Assembly: GCA_039178805.1 (NCBI GenBank)
Contig: JBCDFC010000141.1
Span: 1 to 12,809, forward strand
Length of the DNA stretch: 12,809 nucleotides
From: Thermohalobaculum sp039178805
GTDB lineage: Bacteria > Pseudomonadota > Alphaproteobacteria > Rhodobacterales > Rhodobacteraceae
Direction of reading: 5' to 3'
Of the stretch, positions 5,383 to 11,654 are shown piece by piece. Under the pieces are notes generated by a model that saw nothing but the letters and a program-made list of their open reading frames with translations, had not been told where the DNA came from and made no database searches. Within the stretch, counting starts at the first letter, position 1, and the number at the start of each line of letters is the position of its first letter. The translations under genes and the position numbers were made by a program.

Positions 5383-7173
5383 TCAGGCGAAGATGCCGTG
5401 GACATGCCAGCAGCGCGTCGATGGACTCTCGGCTGCGGGGGTGTGGAAAAGCCAGAGGCGTGGGCCCTCGACGGTGGCGACGCGCCAGTAGTCGCGGGGG
5501 CCGCTGGTCCAGGCCGGGTCGTGCCACCACCATTCGGGGGCGAGCCTCTCCGGCCCCCAGACCGCCGCACGGGTGAAGCGCTGACGGCGCCAGCGGAACT
5601 CTGTCGGCGGGTGCAGGAGCGTGCCGGCCGGGGCGCTCGACCGGTGCGCTTTGGCGGTTGTTCTGGGCGCGTCCGGGATGGGCGCTGATACGAGGCCGTG
5701 CGCTGAGATCGGTTCGGGATCGAAGAGCGTGATCGGGCGCGGCGGTGCCGTGCCTCGGCATGCCGCGCGCCAGTCGCCCGGGGCGGACCAGGCGGCGGCG
5801 GCCTCGATGAAGGCGCGTTCCGGGATATGGCTCTCCGCTGGCAGAAGACGGGTGACCTGTTCGAAGCCGATGCGGTTGCCGATGCGGCTGATGAGATCGC
5901 TGAGCGCTTCCACCTCCGCCGCGCTGCGACTGCCGGTTCGGCCCGCATCGGTCGTGCGGGCCTGGGCGTGTTGCATCGGTTCGGTTTGGGGCACGGCGAG
6001 GCGGAGCGCGTCGATGCCGTAGCCCGCATCGAGCTCGGCGATCTTGGGGGCGAAGAGCGCGCGCAGGCGCATCGGGTCGCGCATGGGCCGGGCGAGGCGG
6101 ATGGTGGCCGAGATATCGGCGCCGTCGACCCGGCGTGCCGTGAGCGTGAGGGCGCGTGCGCCAAGGCCGTCGGCCTCGAGCCGCGCAGACACGCTCTCGA
6201 GCAGGCGGTCGAGGCCCGCCTCCACATCCGAGACGAGGCCGATGGGTTCGGCCAGCGTCAGGCGCGCGGCGATAGGGCGGCGCGTGCGGGCGGGCGCCAC
6301 GGGCTCGGGCTCGATGCCGAGGGCCTGATCGAGGCGTCTGACCGTCGAGACGCCGAAGCGGCGGGCGAGCTGGGCGCGGGGGATGCCCGCCATCTCGCCG
6401 ATGTTGCGCAGGCCGACGCTGGCGAGACCCTCGGCGGTCGTGGGTTCGAGGCGGAGCGCTGCGGGTGGCAGATCGGCGATGCTGGCGCGGTTTTGCCCAG
6501 GGGGCGCGATGGCGATGCGGGCCTCGCCGTATTCCGCCAGCGCCCAGGCCGCGCCCTTGCTGTCGGCCATGGCGGCGCGGGCGGTGAGGCCGAGGCCGCC
6601 GAGGCCCGCGAGGATCGTCTCGAGCATCGCAGCCTCGCCGCCGAAGAGATGGGTGCATCCGGTGGCGTCGAGGATGAGCGCCGTGCCGGTCGTGCCGCTG
6701 CCGGTGCCGCCCGTTTGGCGGGTTGGCGCGGGCGCGGTGCTGGCCGCAGGGGCGACGGCGGGTTCGGCCCGGGTCCCGGTGGTGTCGCCCCGCCGGCCGC
6801 GCGGGGCGTTCGGCATGGTCTTGGGCCGCGAGCGGCTGAGGCTGACCGCGTCGGGCGCGCGGCCGACAAGGGGTGCGAAGCGGCTCGCCCAGCGGAGAAG
6901 CGCGCCGATGAAGGCCTCGAGGCGTTCGGGTTCCGCCGGGCGGGTGATGAGGCTGGGGCAGATCGCACGCGCATCGGCGAGCCCCATGCCGGGGCCGAGG
7001 CCCGCGGCGCGTGCGGCGGCATTGAGGGAGACGAGGCGGAGTGCGCCGCCCTCCTGGCCGGCGAGCGCGAAGGGACGGGTGAGACCGGTGAGCCCCTCGC
7101 GCCGCAGCCGATGCTCGGCACCGAGATGGGGCAGGGCGATGGCGATGACGCGGCGTGTCACCGGTCGTGTCAC
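5383..7173 (-). CDS. imuB: ImuB, inactive Y-family polymerase-like mutagenesis protein
   Basis: This is a 596-residue ImuB (DinB-like scaffold). ImuB normally links ImuA and the polymerase DnaE2 to the beta clamp in SOS-induced translesion synthesis. Visible features are RRVIAIALPHLGAEHRLR at the N terminus, AGLGPGMGLADARAICP (finger region), LILDATGCTHLFGGE, SKGAAWALAEYGEARIA, helix-hairpin-helix-like LASVGLRNIGEMAGIP, and the diagnostic end DYWRVATVEGPRLWLF..HVHGIFA. The catalytic acids of true Y-family polymerases are absent, as expected for ImuB. PITLFDPEP resembles a clamp-binding motif. A low-complexity insert of about 50 residues (roughly 113-163 here, 6685-6837) splits the palm strands between APDAVSL and LILDATG. 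The start is a GTG with AGGAG nine bases upstream, right before the conserved domain. An in-frame ATG at 7440 would add 89 Pro-rich residues with weaker GC bias at third codon positions. No dnaE2 follows. Confidence 0.9.
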   Translation of the reverse strand: MTRPVTRRVIAIALPHLGAEHRLRREGLTGLTRPFALAGQEGGALRLVSLNAAARAAGLGPGMGLADARAICPSLITRPAEPERLEAFIGALLRWASRFAPLVGRAPDAVSLSRSRPKTMPNAPRGRRGDTTGTRAEPAVAPAASTAPAPTRQTGGTGSGTTGTALILDATGCTHLFGGEAAMLETILAGLGGLGLTARAAMADSKGAAWALAEYGEARIAIAPPGQNRASIADLPPAALRLEPTTAEGLASVGLRNIGEMAGIPRAQLARRFGVSTVRRLDQALGIEPEPVAPARTRRPIAARLTLAEPIGLVSDVEAGLDRLLESVSARLEADGLGARALTLTARRVDGADISATIRLARPMRDPMRLRALFAPKIAELDAGYGIDALRLAVPQTEPMQHAQARTTDAGRTGSRSAAEVEALSDLISRIGNRIGFEQVTRLLPAESHIPERAFIEAAAAWSAPGDWRAACRGTAPPRPITLFDPEPISAHGLVSAPIPDAPRTTAKAHRSSAPAGTLLHPPTEFRWRRQRFTRAAVWGPERLAPEWWWHDPAWTSGPRDYWRVATVEGPRLWLFHTPAAESPSTRCWHVHGIFA

Positions 7174-7467
7174 GGGGTCGTGCTCCTGACGTTTGCGGTT
7201 GACTGGAGCCGGGGCCAGGGCCGGGGCCGGATCTGGGGTTGGGCCTGGGGTTAGGGCCGGGTCTGGGGGCGAGGGGCTTGGTCCCGCCGTCAAGCCGCGT
7301 TGGCGGTGAGAAGTGGCGCTGCGGTCGGGGCCTGCCAAGGGCTGTGCGCGGGGCGTGCTGCCGCAGTCTCGCGGGCTGATTGGTGGGCTGACATGTGGGC
7401 CAACTGGTGGGTCGACGCGTCCCGGCTCGGATGGTTGCATGATGACCCCGCCGCTGAACGCGGGCGC
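7174..7467. other. imuA-imuB spacer
   Basis: These are 294 bases between the imuA stop and the preferred imuB GTG start. It contains the hairpin at the imuA stop, the G-rich 12-bp array and the imuB ribosome-binding site (AGGAG on the minus strand, about 7183-7187). A minus-strand frame from the ATG at 7440 stays open and in phase with imuB. Its reduced GC at third codon positions and lack of family similarity favour non-coding leader, but an N-terminal extension is possible. Confidence 0.55.
7205..7264. repeat. 12-bp-periodic G-rich array between imuA and imuB
   Basis: Five degenerate 12-mers: ggagccggggcc, agggccggggcc, ggatctggggtt, gggcctggggtt and agggccgggtct, with more G-runs following to 7272. 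At least six runs of three or more G lie close together on the plus strand, which fits the composition of a G-quadruplex. The plus strand is the template for imuB. If the ATG at 7440 were the real imuB start, the array would encode a Pro/Ala-rich linker. Confidence 0.7.
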
Positions 7468-7477
7468 TTAGGCGCCC
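7462..7477 (-). promoter_or_regulatory. Hairpin overlapping the imuA stop codon
   Basis: gggcgc (7462-7467) and gcgccc (7472-7477) form a perfect 6-bp all-GC stem around a 4-base loop containing part of the imuA stop codon (7468-7470). No U tract follows, so it is not a classical intrinsic terminator. It may partly uncouple imuB from imuA or stabilise the imuA message end. Confidence 0.45.
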
Positions 7478-8220
7478 AAGGCATGGCCGCCCGATCTGCC
7501 CGATCTTCCCGGCCCGCCCGCCATCGGTCGTTCCGCAGTTCGGTGGCCGGTGCCTGGAATGTGGCGCTCGGCAACCGTCATGCCACTGCCCAACATCACC
7601 TCCCAGGCGCCGAGTGGGCCGCGCTTGTTCTTCACGATCTCCCAAAGCTGCAGCGGGCGCGCGGGCTTGCTGGCGCCCATGCTCGATGGGGCTGCGAGGG
7701 GTCGGCAGCGCCAGCGCGTCTCGGCCGCATTGGTCGCAAGCCGGCCTTCGGGCACGAGGCAGAGGCCGCGGCCCCCGCCGGTGCCGGCGGCGAGCTGCAG
7801 GCGGCGGCTTTGCGTAAGATCGGGTGCGGCGTCGAGCTCGGCCACGACGAGGGGAGCAGCGCCTGAGCGCAGGGCCTCCTCCATGACCTGCAGTGCTGCG
7901 ATCGCGCCGGTCGGACGGGCGATGACGAGGCGGGCCGGATCGATGAACGCCGCGATGCCTTGGGCGCAGAGCCGCTCACGCCGGGCGGCATCGAAGATCC
8001 AGAGAACGGCGCCGCTGCTACCCGCCGCCTGGACGAAGGCGAAGGCATGCCGGCCGGATCCGCAAGCCTCGTGCACCCGGCCCGAGATGAGGGGCGGTGG
8101 TTCCGCTGGGGAGGGTGCTGCGGCGGGGCTCGTGTCGCGGGCCATTTCTCCGACAGGGGGCGTGGGTGCGGATGTGGGTGGGGGTCGGCGCGCCCCGGTC
8201 CTTTCGTCGTCTGTGGCCAT
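7468..8220 (-). CDS. imuA: ImuA, RecA-like SOS mutagenesis protein
   Basis: This is a 250-residue protein. ImuA works with ImuB and DnaE2 in damage-induced mutagenesis. The core from about residue 46 shows the family pattern: ISGRVHEACGSGRHAFAF, then AVLWIFDAARRERL, FIDPARLVIARPT, MEEALRSGAAPLVVAELD and SRRLQLAAGTGGGRGLCLVP. TRWRCRPL and GAWEVMLG come near the C terminus. There is no clear Walker A motif, normal for alphaproteobacterial ImuA. The first 45 residues are Pro/Ala-rich and probably disordered. An internal ATG (MARDTSPAAA, residue 26) is an alternative start, but the ATG at 8220 has a GAGGGG ribosome-binding site four bases upstream. A LexA box ends 23 bases upstream of the start, so SOS induction is expected. 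imuB follows on the same strand. Confidence 0.88.
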   Translation of the reverse strand: MATDDERTGARRPPPTSAPTPPVGEMARDTSPAAAPSPAEPPPLISGRVHEACGSGRHAFAFVQAAGSSGAVLWIFDAARRERLCAQGIAAFIDPARLVIARPTGAIAALQVMEEALRSGAAPLVVAELDAAPDLTQSRRLQLAAGTGGGRGLCLVPEGRLATNAAETRWRCRPLAAPSSMGASKPARPLQLWEIVKNKRGPLGAWEVMLGSGMTVAERHIPGTGHRTAERPMAGGPGRSGRSGGHALGA

Positions 8221-8242
8221 GACGCGCCCCTCTACCGTAAAT

Positions 8243-8257
8243 GTTCCACTAATGTTC
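8243..8257 (-). promoter_or_regulatory. LexA (SOS) box of imuA
   Basis: GTTC-CACTAAT-GTTC on the plus strand (GAAC-N7-GAAC on the imuA strand) is a perfect match to the direct-repeat LexA operator known from Alphaproteobacteria. It sits 22 bases upstream of the imuA start codon, where a repressor would block the promoter or early elongation. Confidence 0.88.
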
Positions 8258-8801
8258 TATGCCGATTCGGCCGGGCGGTCCATGCTCAGCGATTGTGACA
8301 TGCCGTCCACGCCCGCGTTAGAACCGGGCTTGCCGCACTGCAGCGACCGCTTGACAGCACCCCGTCAGCCGGGGCAGCCGCCGCGTTGTCCACACCGCGC
8401 CCGCTCGGTCCCAAATCGGTGAAGTTTCAGTCAGTTTCATACCGAATCGTGGAAGCCGATATTGAGCCGCGGAATGGATCGCGAGAGACGCCCCAACGGT
8501 AATCAGGGTATTCCCCGAATGCGGACAATGCGTCGCAGTGCCGTCGTGATGCCGTCACACTGTCGTAATCCAGTGAAAAACATAACGATATCAGAGGCTA
8601 AGAGGTTCTAAACCGGCACTCTCCTACCTGGATCGCCGGATCCGACCCGATCTGAGACATCTTCAGGCCTCGATATTTCTCAAAAGGGATTCGCACGGAC
8701 ATTATCGGTCGCGATCGGGGGTCGGTTGACCGGCTCGAGCGACCCGGTCTTCGACCGTCAAAGAGTGGCATTCGAAAACGTTGCGCTGCGGTGAAACTTG
8801 G

Positions 8802-8837
8802 GCGATGTCCACTGAGTTATCCACAGCATTGGCCACA
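8802..8837 (+). promoter_or_regulatory. DnaA-box-like cluster with 12-bp spacing
   Basis: TTATCCACA (8817-8825) is a perfect DnaA-box consensus. TTGGCCACA (8829-8837) and ATGTCCACT (8805-8813) are degenerate copies on either side in the same orientation, each offset by exactly 12 bases. A further TTGTCCACA lies at 8386-8394. This may be a DnaA-controlled promoter element or part of a replication-related site; binding is inferred from sequence only. Confidence 0.4.
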
Positions 8838-8880
8838 GAGCGCGCATATGCTGTGCAGCCGGCCCGCACTTGGCGCCGAC

Positions 8881-8928
8881 CGCTTGGCCGATCGCTTGCC
8901 CGATCGCTTGGCTGACAGCTTGCAGGTG
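8881..8928. repeat. 12-bp tandem repeat upstream of yhhQ
   Basis: Four units: cgcttggccgat, cgcttgcccgat, cgcttggctgac and agcttgcaggtg, preceded by a degenerate unit (acttggcgccgac). The array ends 46 bases before the yhhQ start codon and so falls in its probable 5' leader or promoter. Confidence 0.8.
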
Positions 8929-8974
8929 CCGGGCGCGCGTCGTATGCGCCTCGCTCGAAACCGAGGAGAGCGCC

Positions 8975-9595
8975 ATGAACGCCGTCCAACCCGCCAGCAG
9001 CGCCCTGTGGCGCGGCACGCTCGTCGCCATTGCCGCGATGGCGGCCATCGTGACCCTGTCGAATGTCCTGGTGCAGTATCCGTTCAACGATTGGCTGACC
9101 TGGGGTGCTTTCACCTATCCGTTCGCTTTCCTGGTCACGGATCTCGCGAACCGGCTGCACGGGGCGGCCGTGGCGCGGCGGGTCGTGCTGGCCGGGTTCG
9201 CGCTGGCGGTCGTGCTCTCGATCGTGTTCGCGACGCCGCGGATCGCGCTCGCCTCGGGCACGGCGTTTCTGGCGGCACAGATGCTGGATGTGTCGGTGTT
9301 CGACCGGCTGCGTTCGGGAAGCTGGTGGCGGGCGCCGGCGGTCTCAAGCCTGTTGGGCTCGGCGCTCGACACGGCGCTTTTCTTCGGTTTGGCCTTTGCT
9401 GCGACCTTTGATTTCTTGGGCGACGATACGGGCTGGGCGAACGAGGCCGTGCCGCTTTTGGGGCAGGGGCCGGCGGTCGCCTTGTGGGTAAGCCTCGCGG
9501 TCGGCGATTTCTTGGTGAAGCTCGCGCTCATCGCGGTGGCGCTTGTGCCCTTCCGGCTGGTGGTCGGTCTTGCTGGGGCGGCGCCGCAGCGTTGA
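8975..9595 (+). CDS. yhhQ: YhhQ/VUT-family queuosine-precursor transporter
   Basis: This 206-residue integral membrane protein of the YhhQ (VUT) family imports queuosine precursors (preQ0/preQ1-type deazaguanines) through the inner membrane for tRNA modification. Visible signatures are NDWLTWGAFTYPFAFLVTDLANR (residues 38-60), ATPRIALASGTAFLAAQMLDVSVFDRL (86-112) and WWRAPAVSSLLGSALDTALFF (117-137). About six hydrophobic segments are seen, near 13-32, 43-57, 67-85, 90-104, 121-143 and 165-195. The start at 8975 is set by GAGGAG six bases upstream; an in-frame ATG at 8870 would add 35 unrelated residues. arfB follows after 19 bases, so the two are probably cotranscribed. Confidence 0.92.
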   Translation: MNAVQPASSALWRGTLVAIAAMAAIVTLSNVLVQYPFNDWLTWGAFTYPFAFLVTDLANRLHGAAVARRVVLAGFALAVVLSIVFATPRIALASGTAFLAAQMLDVSVFDRLRSGSWWRAPAVSSLLGSALDTALFFGLAFAATFDFLGDDTGWANEAVPLLGQGPAVALWVSLAVGDFLVKLALIAVALVPFRLVVGLAGAAPQR

Positions 9596-9614
9596 TGGGC
9601 GGCAGGGGCAGGTG

Positions 9615-10037
9615 ATGCCGGTCCGGGTCAACGAGCAGATCACGCTGGCGGATTGGGAGCTCTCGGAAAGCTTCGCGCGGGCGAGCGGACCCGGGGGGCA
9701 GAACGTCAACAAGGTCGAGACGGCCGTCGTGCTGCGCTTCGAGGCGGCGCGGTCGCCGAACCTGTCGTCGGAGGTCAAGGCGCGGCTGCAGCGGCTCGCG
9801 GGTCGACGGTGGACGGCCGAGGGTGCAGTCGTCATCCACGCCTCGGGCGAGCGTAGCCAGGCGCGCAATCGGGAGGCAGCGCTCGAGCGGCTGGTGGCGC
9901 TGATCCGGTCGGCGACGGTCCGGCCCAAGCGGCGGGTTCCGACGAAGCCGACGCGGGCCTCGAAGGAACGGCGGCTGACAGCGAAGAAGCAGCGCGGCAC
10001 GGTGAAGGCGCTGCGCCAGGGGCCGGAAGCGGAGTAG
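9615..10037 (+). CDS. arfB: ArfB, alternative ribosome-rescue peptidyl-tRNA hydrolase
   Basis: This 140-residue protein is close to the usual ArfB (YaeJ) length. ArfB releases the nascent chain from ribosomes stalled on truncated mRNA without tmRNA. The release-factor-like domain shows the catalytic GGQ motif in ASGPGGQNVNKVETAV (GGQ at 27-29). The C-terminal tail is strongly basic (RPKRRVPTKPTRASKERRL, then KKQRG), matching the tail that ArfB threads into the empty mRNA channel. The start at 9615 gives the canonical length, and an AGGTG-like sequence lies just upstream. The frame itself is open from 9543, but that extension overlaps the yhhQ end and is not family-like. It follows yhhQ in a probable operon. 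Confidence 0.94.
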   Translation: MPVRVNEQITLADWELSESFARASGPGGQNVNKVETAVVLRFEAARSPNLSSEVKARLQRLAGRRWTAEGAVVIHASGERSQARNREAALERLVALIRSATVRPKRRVPTKPTRASKERRLTAKKQRGTVKALRQGPEAE

Positions 10038-10269
10038 CGGCGGATGGTGGCTGCGGAAGCGACCTGGGCTCCGCGCCCTCCCACGTCAGGGTACCGCACA
10101 AGCCGTTAAGGATCACCGAACGCTGGTAGCCAAAGCATGGCAACGGTGCCGCGATGTCGGCCAGTGTCGTTAGCGTTTCGTTCGTGCGACTCAGGCAAAC
10201 CTGTCGTGGGAGGGGGCGCTTGGGAGCGGGTTTCTGCGGCACACTGGCGGCTCTCCCGATGCCCGCGTT
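10038..10269. other. Spacer between convergent arfB and cdd
   Basis: It is about 230 bases long. No gene, tRNA or clear terminator is seen. A weak hairpin (gcgga 10053-10057 with tccgc 10070-10074) lies soon after arfB. The G-versus-C strand bias of the window appears to change near here. Confidence 0.45.
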
Positions 10270-10686
10270 TCAGTCCAGATGGTCGGGGCCGAAGCTCTCG
10301 GGCAGAAGACTGGCGAGCGTGTGGCGCGCAACGATGCCGCGCGGCTGGCAGATGATCACCGTGAGTGCGCCACTGGCGAACTCGCGAAGCCGCTGGCGGC
10401 AGCCGCCGCAGGGGGTGCAGAAGGGGTCTTCGGGCCCTGTATCGGGCCCGGCCACGGCAACGGCCTTTATCAGCCGTCCCCCGGCCGTCACCATCGCGCC
10501 GATCGCGGTCGCCTCGGCGCATTGTCCCTGCGGGTAGGCCGCATTCTCCACGTTGCAGCCCGCATGGATCCGCCCCTCGCCATCGAGCACCGCCGCACCG
10601 ACGCTGAAGCCCGAATAGGGCGCGTAGGACTGCTCGCGCGCGGCCACCGCGGCGGCAACGAGGGCAGCCTCCGTCGCCTCATCCAT
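10270..10686 (-). CDS. cdd: Cytidine deaminase
   Basis: This 138-residue protein is a typical small tetrameric-class cytidine deaminase that converts cytidine or deoxycytidine to uridine or deoxyuridine. The motif order is complete: YAPYSGFSVGAAVL (21-34), GCNVENAAYPQGQCAEATAIG (43-63) with the zinc Cys56 and catalytic Glu58 in CAE, and PCGGCRQRLREF (92-103) giving zinc ligands Cys93 and Cys96. The start codon at 10686 lies two bases after the stop of the upstream permease, so it is translationally coupled in the nucleoside transporter operon. That context fits salvage of imported nucleosides. Confidence 0.95.
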   Translation of the reverse strand: MDEATEAALVAAAVAAREQSYAPYSGFSVGAAVLDGEGRIHAGCNVENAAYPQGQCAEATAIGAMVTAGGRLIKAVAVAGPDTGPEDPFCTPCGGCRQRLREFASGALTVIICQPRGIVARHTLASLLPESFGPDHLD

Positions 10687-10688
10687 GG

Positions 10689-11654
10689 CTAACGCTCCTT
10701 CACATAAGGCGAGCCGAGCGCCTTTGGCGGGATCGCCCGGCCGAAGAAACCCGCGAGGAGCAGAACCGTCGCGATGTAGGGCGTCACGAGCACAAGCTCG
10801 ACCGGGACTTCGCCAAGGACCGGCAGTTCGGTGCCCTGGAGCCGCGCGGCCCCCGCTTCGAGAAACCCGAAGAGGAGGGCCGCTGCCAGCACCGTCCAGG
10901 GTCGCCAGCGCCCCATGATCATGGCGGCGAGCGCGATATAGCCCTTGCCCGCCGACATCTCGCGCACGAAGCCCGCGCCATGGGCGGTCGAGAGAAAGGC
11001 GCCCGCGACCCCGCAAAGCAGCCCCGCGATCAGCACTGCACGGTAGCGAAGTGCTGTGACCGAGACGCCTGCGCTGTCGACCGCCGCCGGCATCTCGCCC
11101 GCGCCCCGCAGCCGGAGCCCGAAGCGCGTCCGCCAGAGAAGCCAGGCCACCGCCGGGACCGAGGCGAGCGCGAGATAGACGGGCAGCGTATGGCCCGAGA
11201 CGAGCTGCGCCCAGAACGGCCCCAAGACCGGCACATCGGACAGCGTCTCGGCGCCCGGCAGCGTGATCGGGCGGAACCGCTCCTCGGCCGCGAGCCCCGG
11301 CGACTGCCCGCCCTGGCGAAAGAGCGCGATGCCGAGCACCACGGTCAGCCCCGAGGCCAGGATATTGATCGCAACGCCCGAGATGATTTGCTCGCCCCGA
11401 TGGGTGATGCAGGCGAAGCCATGCAGGAGCGCCATCAGCCCCGAAGCCGCGAGCGCAGCTCCGAGCCCCGCCCAAGCCGAGCCCGTAAGGGAGGCTGTGG
11501 CCGCCGCTGCAAAGGCCGCGGTCAGGAGCTTGCCCTCGAGACCGATATCGATGATCCCGGCCCGCTCGCTCACGAGCCCCGCCATGGCGCAGAGGATGAG
11601 CGGCGTGCCGAGCCTGAGCGCGCTGTCGAGGAGGAGGAGGATATCGAGATACAT
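10689..11654 (-). CDS. Nucleoside-type ABC transporter permease (second subunit)
   Basis: This is a 321-residue inner-membrane permease of the BPD_transp_2 class, with many hydrophobic segments. The signature ERAGIIDIGLEGKLL (30-44) is typical of the smaller permease of BmpA/NupABC-type purine or pyrimidine nucleoside importers. The cytoplasmic coupling segment GLRLRGAGEMPAAVDSAGVSVTALRYRAVL is also family-like. Its ATG shares one base with the upstream permease stop (TGATG at 11652-11656). cdd follows after two bases. It should pair with the larger permease and with an ATPase and a lipoprotein encoded upstream, outside the window. A sugar or other small substrate cannot be excluded, but cdd next door argues for nucleosides. 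Confidence 0.9.
   Translation of the reverse strand: MYLDILLLLDSALRLGTPLILCAMAGLVSERAGIIDIGLEGKLLTAAFAAAATASLTGSAWAGLGAALAASGLMALLHGFACITHRGEQIISGVAINILASGLTVVLGIALFRQGGQSPGLAAEERFRPITLPGAETLSDVPVLGPFWAQLVSGHTLPVYLALASVPAVAWLLWRTRFGLRLRGAGEMPAAVDSAGVSVTALRYRAVLIAGLLCGVAGAFLSTAHGAGFVREMSAGKGYIALAAMIMGRWRPWTVLAAALLFGFLEAGAARLQGTELPVLGEVPVELVLVTPYIATVLLLAGFFGRAIPPKALGSPYVKER

Larger units (their letters stand above)
8221..8974. other. Long divergent intergenic region between imuA and yhhQ
   Basis: This is a 754-base region between divergent genes with no supported protein gene. Besides the LexA box it holds a short tandem direct repeat (agtttca-gtc-agtttca, 8423-8439), a relatively AT-rich part (about 8560-8615 and 8665-8705), the ten-base preQ1-like core agaggttcta (8601-8610), DnaA-box-like sequences at 8386-8394 and 8802-8837, and a 12-bp tandem array (8881-8928). 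The yhhQ ribosome-binding site GAGGAG is at 8963-8968. Minus-strand frames across 8702-9160 are low-complexity shadows of yhhQ. Confidence 0.6.

Noticed and set aside
4352..7482. Shared 15-mer ttaggcgcccaaggc at 4352-4366 and 7468-7482, considered as a recombination or attachment core.
   Set aside because: One short GC-rich match, one copy forming the end of imuA, no integrase or flanking similarity; chance is adequate.
5360..7645. 761-codon minus-strand frame and 475-codon plus-strand frame (5827-7254) across imuB.
   Set aside because: Both overlap the clearly conserved imuB frame and translate to low-complexity Arg/Pro/Gly/Ala sequence.
8702..9160. Minus-strand small proteins in the imuA-yhhQ spacer and over yhhQ.
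   Set aside because: They overlap the 12-bp repeats and the 5' part of yhhQ, show no domain and have no credible ribosome-binding site.
10081..10130. Possible dif-like site (cgcacaagccgttaagg) at the composition switch.
   Set aside because: It does not match the conserved XerC/XerD half-sites or the central spacer.
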